From positions 49,074,098 to 49,134,097 of the forward strand of contig CM043962.1 in the NCBI GenBank assembly GCA_014529385.2: DNA of 60,000 nt, read 5' to 3'. Positions 23,542 to 34,372 of this stretch are shown one piece after another; the first letter of the stretch is position 1; each line of letters starts with the position of its first letter. The position numbers and the translations under genes were made by a program. Below the pieces are notes generated by a model. That model ran no database searches. It was not told the origin of the DNA and saw only the letters and a list, made by a program, of their open reading frames with translations. The DNA comes from Adiantum capillus-veneris (Eukaryota; Streptophyta; Polypodiopsida; Polypodiales; Pteridaceae).

Positions 23542-24634
23542 CCGTGTACTTCTTCTTATACACCCATTTGCAAGGCAATGCATGTTTACCCTCTGGTAAC
23601 TCTATCAATTCCCAAGTTTCATTGGCTAAAATTGAGTTATACTCAGATTGCATAGCCTGCTCCCACTTCACGCTATCCTTCATCTGAATAGCTTCTTTGT
23701 AATAAGTGGGGTCATCCTAGTCAGTGACTAACACATAGTCCAATCCTGGCTCAAATCACTCAGGGGCATGAGATACACGCATAGATCTCCTTATTGCATG
23801 ACTGCTGGATTCTGCTCTCTCTCGAGTACTACTAGTGGTAGGCACATCAACAGTAGATTGAGTTGGTTTTCCCAATTTGTGGAGGTTACATCCTCGAATT
23901 TAACTTTTTGATATTCGGCCTCTTCAATAGGTTGTCTATGCATCTTGGACTCATTGAATATCACTTGTGAGCTACGAATAACCCCCTTTCTAGATTCTTA
24001 GTGCCAGAGATAATATCCCATCTCTCCATCTGCACCATAACCAATGAAGATGCACTTGTGTGATTTGGGATCCAACTTTTACCTAATCTCTTTTAGCACA
24101 TGTGAGAATGCCTCACTCCCAAATACACCTAATCTATCATAAGTTGACTTCTTGCCAATTCTCATCTCTTGTGGAATCTTGAAAGTCAATGGAGCACTAG
24201 GCAATCTATTGATGATGTGTACAACTATCATAATAGCCTCTCCCCACAACTCATGAGGTAAATTCGCCATAGATAACATGGATGTGACTCTTTCTTTAAT
24301 CCTGCGATTCATATGGTCAGCAATGCCATTTTGAGCTGGAGTGTACGGCCGTGGTGAACTGTCATCGAATCCCTTGTTTACTATAGAAATTCTTGAACAC
24401 ACATACTCTCCACCATTGTCTATTCAAAAAGCTTTGAGCTTTCTACCAGATTGGTTCTCAACCACGTCTAAGAATTTTTGCAATGTAGCAAACACTTCGT
24501 CTTTCCCCTTCAAGAGGTAGACCCACACCTTCCGAGTAGAGTCATCGATGAATTCAGGGAAATATAGTGCTCCCCCTAGAGATTTGTGTGGCATAGGCCC
24601 ACATAAATCGCTATGAACCAAATCTAGAGGGTTT
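23542..24634 (-). pseudogene. C2 copia integrase to reverse transcriptase start
   Basis: Minus-strand reading from 24634: LDLVHSDLCGPMPHKSLGG, the integrase core with its first Asp, DDSTRKVWVYLLK, then PYTPAQNGIADHMNRR, where the catalytic Glu of the AER motif is Asp, and YDRLGVFGSEAF. The linker and WEQAMQSEYNSI, WELIELPEGKHALPCKWVY begin reverse transcriptase, which is cut off at 23542 by T1. Several stops are present. The wording is close to C3, so they are related families. The upstream half continues at 27874 beyond N1. Confidence 0.85.
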
Positions 24635-24639
24635 TCCAA
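24635..24639. repeat. Target site duplication of N1, left (TCCAA)
   Basis: TCCAA directly precedes the N1 LTR at 24640 and recurs at 27869-27873 after the other LTR. A perfect 5-base duplication proves that N1 inserted as a unit into C2. Confidence 0.9.
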
Positions 24640-24983
24640 TGTAGGGTTAAGGTGGATGTGTTAGTGTGCCATTCATGGCATAAGCATGCTTGGAGAGGTA
24701 AGTGTAGAGCTTGAGAGATAAACTATTGCACAATACAATATAGAGTATAATTGCAAATGATAAAAGATTTACAAAATTCAGCAGAATGTGCCTGTATAGG
24801 CTTATACAAATAGACAACCTTTTGATACATGAGCACAAGAGGTGGATGCATATGCACAAATACAAGTGGTGGTGCTTTACACAAAGGTTGTAAGAAGTTC
24901 TTCACATCGCTTGACACATAAGGCTTTTCTAGGTGGAAGATACTGTTCACACAAGAGATGCAACAAAACCTCAGATCCCAACA
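24640..24983 (-). repeat. 3' LTR of N1
   Basis: 344 bases; on the minus strand it starts TGTTGGGATCTGAGG and ends TTAACCCTACA. It pairs with 27523-27868. The inner edge adjoins a purine tract (complement of ATCCTCCCCTG). Confidence 0.92.
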
Positions 24984-24985
24984 AT

Positions 24986-25157
24986 CCTCCCCTGTGTGGG
25001 TGTTGCTTGCATAACACTCACACAATCCTCCCCTCAAAACACACTAGGGTGAGACACACAATTCACAAGCCTCCCCTTGAACACAAAGTTGCCTCCCCTA
25101 TACACAAAGGGTGTAGGCATACAAAACATCAGGGTGTAGGCACACACAAGCCTCCCC
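24986..25157 (-). other. Array of five polypurine tracts (GGGGAGG) in N1
   Basis: On the minus strand GGGGAGG occurs at 24986-24992, 25027-25033, 25070-25076, 25092-25098 and 25151-25157, several followed by the same CTTGTG or ATTGTG context. A single tract is enough to prime second-strand synthesis. Multiplied tracts upstream of the 3' LTR are known from plant Sirevirus (Maximus/SIRE) copia elements. Here they occur in an element with no coding capacity. Confidence 0.75.
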
Positions 25158-27501
25158 TGGCACAAATACAGGGTAAGGTACAATTGAGAGAATGCTCAAC
25201 ACATGCCATTTTTTGTTTGTTGGAGGATTTACTCCCCCGCACAAATTTACAAAAGTTGTTGTACTTTGTTCTATTCGCCAGTAGTTGTAGTAGCTAATTT
25301 GTCGTTGTTGTTCTGCCACATTGTGAATCTGTTGTTGTTGATCCAATGCAGAATGCAAAGCAAGATACAATGCACATTATGTACAATAGAGGGAAAAACC
25401 ACGTGGGAAAATTCCCTCAAATTATTTATGCTATGCAAAAGGATTATTTTGAAGATGTTGAAGAAAGTTTCCCAACTTCTATCCCTTCGTCTTGATGTCA
25501 TGAGCTTCGTCGTGTGTTGACATTTTCTTCATCATTTTGATATTGGTCTTCTTGGCGAATGGTGCAAAATACATAAAGATAGCATTTTGTGTGCTTGTGT
25601 GTATGCTCAAGATGATTGTGTACAAGGAGCTTTGATCCATTAAAGAAGATTTTGAGCTTTGTAGAGTCGAAGTGAAGCACCTCTTCATCAAATAGTGAAG
25701 CCACTCTTCCTGGCTTTTGAGGTTGTTTTGCGCGAGAAATTGCCTTTAAAGTTCGGTGGTTGTCTATTTTCTTTGCTTTGTGTTATTGTGCTTGGAATGT
25801 TGGAGCCAAACAGGGTTTCTTGACTCTCTGCTATGTGTGAACTGGCATGTGAAGGGAGTCTTAGATGGTGGGAGCTTCGAGAACTGGCTTAGGGGAATAG
25901 TCCCTTAAGAGGGAATGGCTTGGGCCAGCATGGGAGTGAGGGTCGAGGCCTTGAAGAGTAAAAACTTCAAATATTTAATAAACAAGCTAGTGTGACAGTC
26001 GGTCGGTCGTCGTGACTCGTGGATGCAATTCACGGTGGGTGCAAGGCTTAGGTGGGGTCGCGTTGCTACAGGTGGGGCCGCGTTGTAGGCTTCAATGGAA
26101 TTATGCATGTGTAGGGATTAGGTGGGGCCGCGTTGCTACAAGTGGGACCACGTTGCAGGCTTCAATGGAGATATGCATAGCACCTTTAAAGGTTGTGGTG
26201 GCAAGACAGCACCCGACAGGTGGAGGGTGTAGTTTCGTAGCGGTCAAGCACTATAGTAGTAAGAAGATGCAGCAAGGATGGCAGGTGAGGACGGGCGAGC
26301 CAACCGATGATTGAGTGTATTGTGGTGATGATGAGGCAATTGAGGATTCATCCAAGGGCGAGGCAGCAGACAATATGGGCACCAAATCCACCGATTGTGC
26401 GAGCAGTTTGTGAGCTGGCCGACAGTGAATGCAGCAGGTTGATTGTATTGCAGGCTATGGCGGATGATCGGCTGTAGGTGAAGAAAGCTTAGGGGTTTAA
26501 TGGCAAGGTTTAATTAATGTTGAGTGCAGGCCGTAGCAGCTTTGCAAGATGGGAACATGTTTGCAGGCCAAAGCAGGTGGGCGGGTCATTCGGGGCAGGT
26601 GATGTGGGGTCTGGGCTAGCCGGCAGCGAGGGGAAGCACTGCAAGTTATGGGATGTAGCTTGCATGTTATATACAGGGGGCGGTTTTTCAGGCTTTGCCG
26701 AAGGTGATGGGGTTGAACCAGGGGTTGAACCAAGGCAAGGTGATGGTATGGGCCGCTGCAGGCAGATGAGGGAAATCGGGTAGAGGTCAAAGTAGTTGTG
26801 GGCGTGTGTTAATGATGCAAGACGGCCACTCACAGCTGCGTAGGTAGGGGATGCCGAGGGCAGATAAGGCAGCGCAGATGCCCTCTTCCTCAATTGGATT
26901 GCATCGCAGACACCATGGAATCCCCCCTCTCTCTTCCTTTGTGCACGTCTGCAAGTGGGGCAGATATGATGTCTCGTGATGCGGAGAGTGTGTCGACTCG
27001 TCGAGGGTGTTGTAGCAAATTGCATGTGATGGGACAACCTAGAATGATGTACGTGGATGTGCTCACACGGTTGAGGGTGGGGCCTTTGGCCTTTGGCCTT
27101 CTAAAATTTATAGGCTTTGTCTTTATAGCCACACACATACACAAGATTATCACACAGATCAAGTGAGCTCCAAAACTAGAAATCAAAGGCTTTAATTAGA
27201 GCTTGTGTAGAAAATTGTAAGCGCGCACACATGAAAAATTGAAATGGGTTTTTGTTTTAGCAACAAATCAAACCAAAATGCACGCAAAAATGCCAAAATT
27301 AGTTTGATGATTGGATAAAAGCATGCATACTAACACAAATTCCTCTTGCTAATCAAATCAGTGTGGGTAGTGGCACTTGAACAGTACATATCGCATTGCT
27401 AAATGACTCAAAATGAGGAATATTTAAGAGATGATTAGAGCCAATGCAATCTAGCAGAGAGTGTATGCCTAGGATGTAATAGATCAGAAAATGCTAATCT
27501 A
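25158..27501 (-). other. N1 internal non-coding region
   Basis: No family-level coding similarity in any frame. The longest frame (minus, about 26510-27037) has low-complexity Pro/Ser/His-rich content and no motif. GC content is uneven: AT-rich near 25200-25800 and GC-richer 25990-27100, which contains the tandem repeat at 26051. The GC-rich part could be captured host DNA, but I cannot identify it. Confidence 0.6.
26051..26180. repeat. Nested tandem repeat (20-base inside 70-base unit)
   Basis: A 20-base unit GGTGGGGCCGCGTTGCTACA is repeated at 26051, 26071, 26121 and 26141. The pairs sit inside a 70-base unit that also includes GGCTTCAATGGA and ATATGCAT. It lies in the GC-rich half of N1. 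Confidence 0.85.
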
Positions 27502-27508
27502 GATAAGA

Positions 27509-27520
27509 GCTCTGATACCA
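27509..27520 (-). other. Primer binding site of N1 (initiator-Met type)
   Basis: The minus strand reads TGGTATCAGAGC, a perfect match to the common initiator-Met primer site, two bases inside the 5' LTR. It fixes the element's orientation as minus. Confidence 0.9.
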
Positions 27521-27522
27521 GT

Positions 27523-27868
27523 TGTAGGGTTAAGGTGGATGTGTTAGTGTTCCATTCATGGCATAAGCATGCTTGGAGAGGTTAGTGTAGAGCTTGAGAG
27601 AAAAACTATTGCACAATACAATATATAGTATAATTGCAAATGATAAAAGGGTTACAAAATTCAGCAGAATGTGCCTCCATATAGGCTTATACAAATAGAT
27701 AGTCTTTTGACACATGAGCACAAGAGGTGGTTGCCTATGCACAAATACAAGTGGTGGTGCTTTACACAAAGGTTGTAAGAGGTTCTTCACATGGCTTGAC
27801 ACATAAGGCTTTTTTAGGTGGAAGAGACTATTCACACAAGAGATGCAACAAAACCTCGCATCCCAACA
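27523..27868 (-). repeat. 5' LTR of N1
   Basis: 346 bases, the partner of 24640-24983. Followed outward by the TCCAA duplication at 27869-27873. Confidence 0.92.
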
Positions 27869-27873
27869 TCCAA

Positions 27874-28243
27874 CTCTCGATGTATTGGTGAGAAAGTCTG
27901 CTTAGTTTCCTTGCCATTGCTCACAAGAATTGAAATCACAATAGTTTAACACAGGTAAGTAGGCCAAACGTCAAAGGATTTTCATTCTTTTCTGGCTCAT
28001 ATGGCATAGCAAGCTATGCCACAACTCAATAGAAGGTTGCTTGGCTACATAGATAGAACTCTCTTTGATTGAAGAGACATCTAAAGAGTACAATAATCCA
28101 AATTTGTGACCTTTTATGACACCAAATTTGCCTTACAAACCATCCAAGAACCATTGCCAAAAATAGTAGAATAGTATGGAGCATCAAGCTGACCAATTGA
28201 CACCAAACTGTTAGTCAGTTTAGGAACATGTCAGACTCCACGA
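27874..28243 (-). pseudogene. C2 copia pre-integrase region (upstream half)
   Basis: Minus-strand reading: HVPKLTNSLVSIGQLDAPYY, FGNGSWMVCKANL, then the HHCC zinc region in broken frames. It joins in sense with the integrase core at 24634 once N1 is removed, which confirms the nesting. Protease and gag are missing. Coding-like sequence may run slightly past 28243 into the repeat that starts there, so the left edge of the G4 LTR is not certain. Confidence 0.75.
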
Positions 28244-29361
28244 TGGAGTTCCTCAACTTTCACCAAGTGAGAATGGTTCCACAAAATGAGCGTGTGTGTG
28301 GTGTATATCCCCCTAGCACCCCCCTTGCTTGCTTGGGGTGAGTTGTTACTTTCCACGTGCTGCAAGCTCATTGGACCCCTCTCCCTCTAGCCAATCACAT
28401 GCAGCATGCATTCAAGTACATGGGTAGTCTTTTGACAAGTGTCCTCCTTACCCCTTAGAGAAAGAGAGCTTGAAAATATCTAGATATTTGTTGGATGGAA
28501 ATAGAAGCTCATTGGACCCCTCTTTAGCCCAACCAATAGCATTTAAGCACACCATGTGGTTAAGCATAGGGAGAGTTGACATGTGTCCCATGTGCCCTTT
28601 GAAAAAGGGGTGCCCTTTGGGTGAGTGGAAAGTTAAGTCAAAAGATTCCCCTAACTTTGGGACTTTCATGCATAGGAAGCTTCTCAAGCACCTTCCTCAT
28701 TAAGTTTGTAGGGTCTCTTTTTGACTCAAGCACCTTACCCCCCATGTATGGGAAGCTTCTAAAGCACCTTCCTCATTAAGTTTGTAGGGTCTCTTTTTGA
28801 CTCAAGCACCTCACCCCCCATGTATGGGAAGCTTCTCAAGCACCTTCCTCATTAAGTTTGTAGGGTCTCTTTTTGACTCAAGCACCTTACCCCCCATTAA
28901 GTATGACAAGCATCTCAAGTAACTTAGTCATCAAGCATGATAAGCACCTCAAGCACCTTAGTCATCAAACACGCACCTTAGTCATCAAGCACGTACCTTA
29001 GTCATCACACACGACAAGCACCTCAATCTTAGTTCGGATTCCCACCTTAAGCTAGCTTGACTAAGGTCAAGCCTAAGGTCAAAGGGACTTTTAACACTAA
29101 CCATTGAAGGTCTTTAATGAAGCTAACCCTAAGGTCTTTTAAGCTCCATTAGATGCACATTGCTCTTTGATAGACTGATAGACCATCTCCTTTTGGACCC
29201 CTATTGAGATGCAACCATCTCTCCTTTTGGTCCCGTGTTGAGATAGGTCTAGAAGCACATGTCTCTATTCTAAATCTTGTTCCCGTTTATTCTCCCACAT
29301 TAAATGATCAGTTTAATATGAGAAAATCATTTGGTAAAGTTAGATATTATATTTTATGACA
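28244..29361 (-). repeat. Left (3') LTR of G4
   Basis: Direct repeat of 42652-43852. It starts TGGAGTTCCTCA and ends TTTTATGACA on the plus strand, next to the purine tract at 29362. It contains three 76-base minisatellite units and a shorter AAGCACCTCAAG/TTAGTCATCAAGCACG family. Compared with the right copy it lacks some short segments, including one near 43640. Confidence 0.8.
28675..28902. repeat. 76-base minisatellite, three units
   Basis: Units start at 28675, 28751 and 28827 with GGAAGCTTCT and contain CACCTTCCTCATTAAGTTTG and GGTCTCTTTTTGACTC. They are nearly identical. The same three units occur in the right LTR (43088, 43164, 43240), so the array predates the insertion of G4. Confidence 0.95.
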
Positions 29362-29374
29362 TTACCTCTCTCTT
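29362..29374 (-). other. Polypurine tract of G4
   Basis: The minus strand reads AAGAGAGAGGTAA directly before the TGTCATAAAA start of the left repeat. Confidence 0.7.
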
Positions 29375-29699
29375 GAAATCATAGTCGTCCTCGACTATGA
29401 GGTCTATAAAGCCTAGTCATTAGTCCATGTTACTTAGCGGATAGAGGATCCCCTTTTACCCTTTGACTTCATTCCTAGATGGATCACTAATCCATTCGGT
29501 GCTTGGGAGAGGTAGTTGCCGCAAGCATGTCTGCTCTTTAGTCCATATCATACTTCCAAAGAAGAGTGACAAGTTCTACTTGGTGTTTGGGAGACGTCGT
29601 CACCACGAACATGATTTTAAGCATGCATACTTCTTAAATTTGTGCACAATAAAAAGAGAACTAGTCTTATTAGACAAAAACATTTTTCATTTAAAATGC

Positions 29700-30170
29700 A
29701 TTTTCATATGCTTACTCTAGTGCAACATTGTAAGCATTGACAAGGTTCATATTATCCTTAAGCTAGGTTCCTTGCATCCATTTAGCATCTTGAAAAGGAT
29801 AATTCTTTAACTTAATAAGATATCGTCAAATAATCTTACCGTTTCTTAATACCTTGTCTTCGTGTCATAGGATAGACTCAGATTAAAGTACTTCTTCTTG
29901 ATCTTTGATTTTTGGAGGGTCTGGAACTATTGCTTCTTTTGATGGCGCTCCTTTTGTAAGGCTTATGTAGGATCTCATGGAAAACATGGTGCATGAGCCA
30001 ATGGTTGGGACAAAGTTAATTGATAAGCCATCTCATTGATTGGCTTAAGAATTTAAAAAGGACCATAGTATCTTTTTGTTAGTTTAGCATAATACTCTTG
30101 GTGGCCCATAGGATTATTGCCCGTAGTATGCTTTAGACGAGCCTTGAGAAACTTTAGCAAGACCCAATCA
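29700..30170 (-). pseudogene. G4 integrase C-terminus and chromodomain
   Basis: The minus frames show HEDKVLRNGKII and YLIKLKNYPFQDAKWMQGT (about 29850-29765), a chromodomain with its aromatic and KW positions. Upstream near 30060-30170 lie pieces of the GPF/Y module. Frames are broken by stops. It shows that G4 is a chromovirus like G3, but of a different family. Confidence 0.7.
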
Positions 30171-30179
30171 TTTTCCTTA

Positions 30180-30495
30180 AAGGCTAAGGCTCTTATGTGC
30201 TTATTAGTAGCAGCCCTTTTTGCCTTTGCTTTGAGATGGATGTAACCTCTTTAATCTTTGGACAAGATTCTTGTGAGTCTTGGCTATATTCATCAGCAGT
30301 GAAGATCTTCCCATGTACTTTAAGTAGTAAGGGACTTTTGGATCTTCCCTCTTTAACCTCGAAAGGTGCTTTCCCCATAGAAGTATGTACAATGTCATTG
30401 TATGCATACTCCATAAGAGGTAGGTACTTCTCTCATTGAGAACGTTGATCCACTTCCATGACATAGGCTTTTAGTAGATCAAGAATCGTTGTCGT
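30180..30495 (-). pseudogene. G4 integrase core, downstream half
   Basis: ILDLLKAYVMEVDQRSQ, a stop, then KYLPLMEYAYNDIVHTSMGK and LLLKVHGKIFTADEYSQD. This is the alpha-helical end of a gypsy integrase core. It continues in sense from the piece at 32431 on the far side of the S1 insertion. Confidence 0.8.
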
Positions 30496-31030
30496 GTAAC
30501 TCCGCTTCCATGACAAGAAAATGAGCAAATGGATGCCAATCAGGTTTATTTGAATCCTACGTGATTATTCAGCAGTAATAAGGGCTCGTTAACAAGCCAA
30601 TTTTAAGTTAAAAGTGTCCCAGATGCAGCTCTAAGGGCCAAAAAATGTCTTGGTAATGCTAAACAGTGAGTATGCTTGAAGTGGTCATAGCTGGGATTTT
30701 ATTAATCAAAGTTGAAGTACTCGAAGTGCTCTATATGTATGTCTTTACGGCTTGTCAATCGGAGCTACAGATAAGAAGTTATGACAGTTTGAAGTTGAGT
30801 TGGTAGCAGATCTGTACCGGATTGGGTAGCTGCTAATAAAAGGTCAAGGATGATATAAATGCATGGGCCTGAAGTGCTCACTTTCTGGAGCGCGTCGGTC
30901 TTTTCAGATCGGTGATCGGATTTACGGTTGCCAAGTTATTGACCGTTAAAGATTTACCGAAGGTCGGTTCCGCACCTGTCCGGTTCACTCGATTGGAGTG
31001 CCATCTCAGAGTTTTTGGCTCTCGAACGGA

Positions 31031-31285
31031 TCTTGGAATGCAATGATTGCAGAATTAACCCAACAGAGGCAGGGTCATGAAGCTGGCTATTTTCGACAAA
31101 TGCCAAGACGGGACAACTCTCCAAATGCAATCACTTACACTTGCATCTTGCAAGCATGTAGCACTATTGAAGACTTTTATGACATACAAAATTCACGATG
31201 ATATTGTTAATCGATGGCGAGTGGAGAAAGATGTGCTTGACAATGCTTGCTCGGCATTTATGCCAAATGTGATGCCCTTATGAGG
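31031..31285 (+). pseudogene. PPR protein gene fragment
   Basis: One frame reads SWNAMIAELTQQRQGHEAG then FRQMPRR and PNAITYTCILQACSTIEDF. After a one-base shift another reads KIHDDIVNRWRVEKDVLDNA. This is the E/DYW-type or P-L-S repeat pattern of plant pentatricopeptide proteins (SWNAMI...A-L-LF-QM...P...T...L-ACS...IH..I...V..NAL), about 2.4 repeats long. PPR proteins bind organelle RNA for editing and processing. The piece has no start or stop and one shift, so it is a captured relic inside the S1 LTR. Confidence 0.75.
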
Positions 31286-31689
31286 GAAGCCGACCGCCCA
31301 TAGCCCAAAGACACAAGGGCCACAACCTATGGCCGCCCAAAAGAAGAAATTAAAGGCTTAATGTGTGGATGGAGAAAGAAAAAGGCAAGCCTTCATGGCG
31401 AGCAGCGTGCAGAGGGCGTAGAGGAGAGGAAAACCACTCGCGCTGGCCGCATGGAAGCTCGGGCAAGGTTGCACCTGTGGAGAGAAACGCTCATAAGCTC
31501 ATGGCGCCCCATTTTGGTGCTGGTCCCACTGATTTTCATGAAGGTCGGCATTCGGGCTGCCACGTCATAGGGTGGCTACCCATTAGATGTCGCTAATGGG
31601 TTGGCCAATTTTAGAAAGCATGCATGCAACCTATAAGAAAGGGGAGATGGCTCTCTTTTAATTCTGCTCTTCTTTTGATTCATCTGCTT

Positions 31690-32170
31690 CTCTCCGGAGT
31701 AACAATCAAAAACTCTAAGCCAAGCCTCTCAGACTCTTTAGCCATTAATCTTAAGCTCTTAACCAAATCCTTAAGCTCGTAACCCAAGCTTCCATAGTCT
31801 CTTTCTTTCATTCATCTTCTTCTCTTCGGAGGGGAATAGTAAGCTCTCAAAACCAAGCCATCTTAATCATAAGCTCGCTAAGCTCTCTAATTGGAAGCCT
31901 AAGCAATCAAAGCCAAACTCTTTGAATTCCAAGCCATCATAATCCTAATCTCGCTCTCATTAGCCATCAATCTTAAGCTTAAGACAAGCTTCCATAAGCT
32001 CTCCAAGCCATCAAATCCTTAAGCCGGATAATCTCAAGCTCTCTAAAGCAAGCCATCATAAGCCCAAGCTTCCCTAATCCGTTTAACAAGCTTCCATAGT
32101 TGGTTCCAATCATAATCTAAACCGCCTAAGCCCATTCAAACCCGAAATTAAGCCATAAATCTTAATCCGG
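31690..32170. repeat. Degenerate AAGCC/AAGCTC-rich repeat in S1
   Basis: Short words AAGCCATC, AAGCTCTC, AAGCTTCCATA and CTTAAGCC recur at irregular spacing over nearly 500 bases. It may be a decayed minisatellite in the transcribed part of the LTR. No coding. Confidence 0.6.
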
Positions 32171-32430
32171 TAACCTTAAGCCAAATCGGACCACCTAAGG
32201 ACATTGGAAGTCGAAGCTCCTAAAGCCATAGCGGGAAGAAGCAGAAGGAAAACGAAGCAGTTCAAGGCAGTTCAGTAATGATTTTCTTGATTAGCACCTG
32301 GATTAAAGCAGGATAATCCTTCTCTGTCTTCATTATTTGCGTCTGCTACAACTCTTTCCCTCACACCTCTCACAGCCAGGGGCCCCGTGCCTTTGCGGAT
32401 CACCTTTCGAATACAAATGCCCGACATCAT

Positions 32431-32805
32431 TAGATTAGTTATTTCACTTTGGTCATCCGTTTGTGGCTGATAGGCCGAAAGAGAAATTTAATCTACTTCT
32501 TGGATTCTCAAAGAGACCCTTCTAGAAATTAATGGTCATTCTAGTATCTTTGTCCGACACTATGGACGTTGGAAATCCATGATGCTTGAAAATTTGAGAT
32601 CTGAAGAGGGTTGCCATTGATGTGCCTTAATAGTATTTTTGAAAGGCATAGAGTGTGTTTTCTTGTTAAGCCTATCGATTGAAACAATTCAAGTTGCTTC
32701 CCTCGATCAAATTTCAACTTTTGGTATACCACGCACTTTGAAACATACTCTTTTATGTTTATTTTTCATGGTAGACCAACATAAATACATTTCTACTCCT
32801 CGAAG
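32431..32805 (-). pseudogene. G4 integrase, upstream half
   Basis: The minus frames show YQKLKFDRGKQLELFQSI after the zinc region, then pieces of the core ending at the TDGQSE-like segment near 32445, where S1 is inserted. The frame is lost in the middle. Together with 30180-30495 it covers most of the integrase core. Confidence 0.75.
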
Positions 32806-32811
32806 AGTAGG

Positions 32812-34170
32812 CTATGGAATCCCTCTTTGCCCCGCATAAGGAGAAGTATGGGATTCATACATGACTTTCTTATTGTATGGGTGATTAACACATAGCCTAT
32901 TGCCGTTTGGAAGATAGCCATCCTTCAAGGTGAATGGTTCTTTTTTCTTCCCTATTGTAAAGGCTGTAATTACGTACTTAAAGTCTTGGTCGGTAGCATA
33001 CGCATCTATCATAAAAGATAGATCATTGTGAGTTGTTATAGACACCACATTTACCCTTGGTCGTTGTGAAATTGCATTGACTACTTGATTGTGCTTGTTA
33101 GCAACAATATGAAATTTAAATTGAAAAAGAAAAATTGCCCACCTCATTTTTGTTTGTTGGAGAGCTTGGTTTGCATCATGAAGTTCTTGAGGCTTTGTGA
33201 TCCATTCGTAGGATGAATTGAGTCCCCAAGAGATAGTGTTTCCACGTGTTTAGGGCATATAAAATAGCTAGTAGCTCTTTTTCGTATTTGCCCAATACTC
33301 AATTATTGAAGTTGAGTCTTTGACTCTCATATGCTATGGCATTCCCTTCTTGAAGCAAAATAGCTCCAAGGCAATTCGCACAAGCATCACATTGGACCTC
33401 AAATGGCTTTGAGAGATTTAGTAGTTTGAGCACATGTTGAGAGATAAGATTCTCCTTAAGCTTCTTCAAAAGCTTCTTGCACTTTTGCAATCCATGAATA
33501 CTTAACATTCTTTTTTGTTAAGTCATGTAATGGGCTTGCTATTAGTGAGGATTTTTTTTTAATGAAGCATCTATAGTATGCACACATACCTATGAAGCTT
33601 CATACCTCCTGTACATTCCTTGGATTAGGCCATCTTTTTATTACGTCTAACTTTCTTGCATCCATACAGGTGCCATCTATAGAGATAATGTGAGCTAAGT
33701 ATTGAATCTCTTGTAGGAAAAATTCACTTTTATTTTGATTAATGAAAAGCTTATTCTCTCTCGCAACTTGAAAGATTACCTAGAGGTATCGCTTGTACTC
33801 CTCAAGAGAATTTGAATGGCCTGAAGATTTTTGTCCATCGTGAGTTTGAATGCATCTGGAGCATTTGTCAGGCCAAAACTTGTAAAGTATCAAATAGATC
33901 TTCTACATGCGGCATGGGAAATCTATTTTTGATAGTAATCTTATTTAATGCTCTATAGTCGACACACATGTGATATGTGTCGTCTTTCTTTTGCATCAAA
34001 AGCAATGGTGAACAAAATGGAGAGGAGCTAGACCTCACCATCCCTTTTTCCACCAATTCATGCACTTGCCTCATGATCTCCTCTTGTTGAGCTTGTGAAA
34101 CTCGATAAGGAGTCTTGTTAGGCAGTGAGCCTCCTGGTAGGAGCTCATTTGCATGGTCATCGTCCCTCAT
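32812..34170 (-). pseudogene. G4 reverse transcriptase-RNase H, core deleted
   Basis: Starts with TPYRVSQAQQEEIMRQV, SSPFCSPLLLMQKKDD and HMCVDYRALNKITIKN. After FDTL the sequence skips to FGLTNAPDAF and then to LQEIQYL; the part with the catalytic Asp pair is missing. RNase H pieces follow (PFEVQCDACANCLGAILLQ, FHIVANKHNQVV) and the zinc-region start LPNGNRLCVNHPYNKKVMYE. Many stops. The deletion alone removes polymerase activity. Confidence 0.85.
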
Positions 34171-34372
34171 TTTAGAGGTAGCTCACTAGGGATGTCATCA
34201 ATGAAAACATCTTGGGATCCATTTAGGAAATTAGAAAACTATAATTCCTCTTGATTCCCTTTATTGCAAGGATATGGTGTTCCCCAACTCATTAGCATCT
34301 ATGTACATGCTCTTTTCCCTATAGGTGAAGTAGATTCTCCTTTCAAGGACATTCATGTTGGAAGCCATGCAG

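Larger units (their letters stand above)
24640..27868 (-). mobile_element. N1, non-coding LTR retrotransposon nested in C2
   Basis: A 3,229-base element on the minus strand: 5' LTR 27523-27868, Met-type primer site, about 2.5 kb without any recognisable gag or pol, an array of purine tracts, 3' LTR 24640-24983, target duplication TCCAA. It must have used proteins of another element to move. The size and lack of coding fit a large retrotransposon derivative. The LTRs differ at a modest number of positions and by two bases in length. Confidence 0.9.
30496..32430 (+). mobile_element. S1, solo-LTR-like insertion carrying a PPR fragment
   Basis: About 1.9 kb between two halves of one integrase. 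The ends read TGTAACTCC...GACATCA (TG...CA). Positions 30690-30960 align with the T1 LTR, for example GTCTTTTCAGATCGGTGA and TTATGACAGTTTGAAGTTGA, so this is an LTR of a related Tat-like family. There is no primer site or second LTR, hence solo. A TATA-like CTATAAGAAAGG lies near 31632. No clear target duplication: left TGTCG, right TTAGA. A Helitron-type capture is an alternative for the PPR part. Confidence 0.6.

Noticed and set aside
26510-27037. 175-codon minus-strand frame in N1
   Set aside because: Low-complexity Pro/Ser/His composition, no motif, overlapping open frames on the other strand; typical of GC-rich non-coding DNA.
28675-28902. CRISPR-like direct repeats
   Set aside because: Unit of 76 bases with no unique spacers; it is a minisatellite in a plant LTR.
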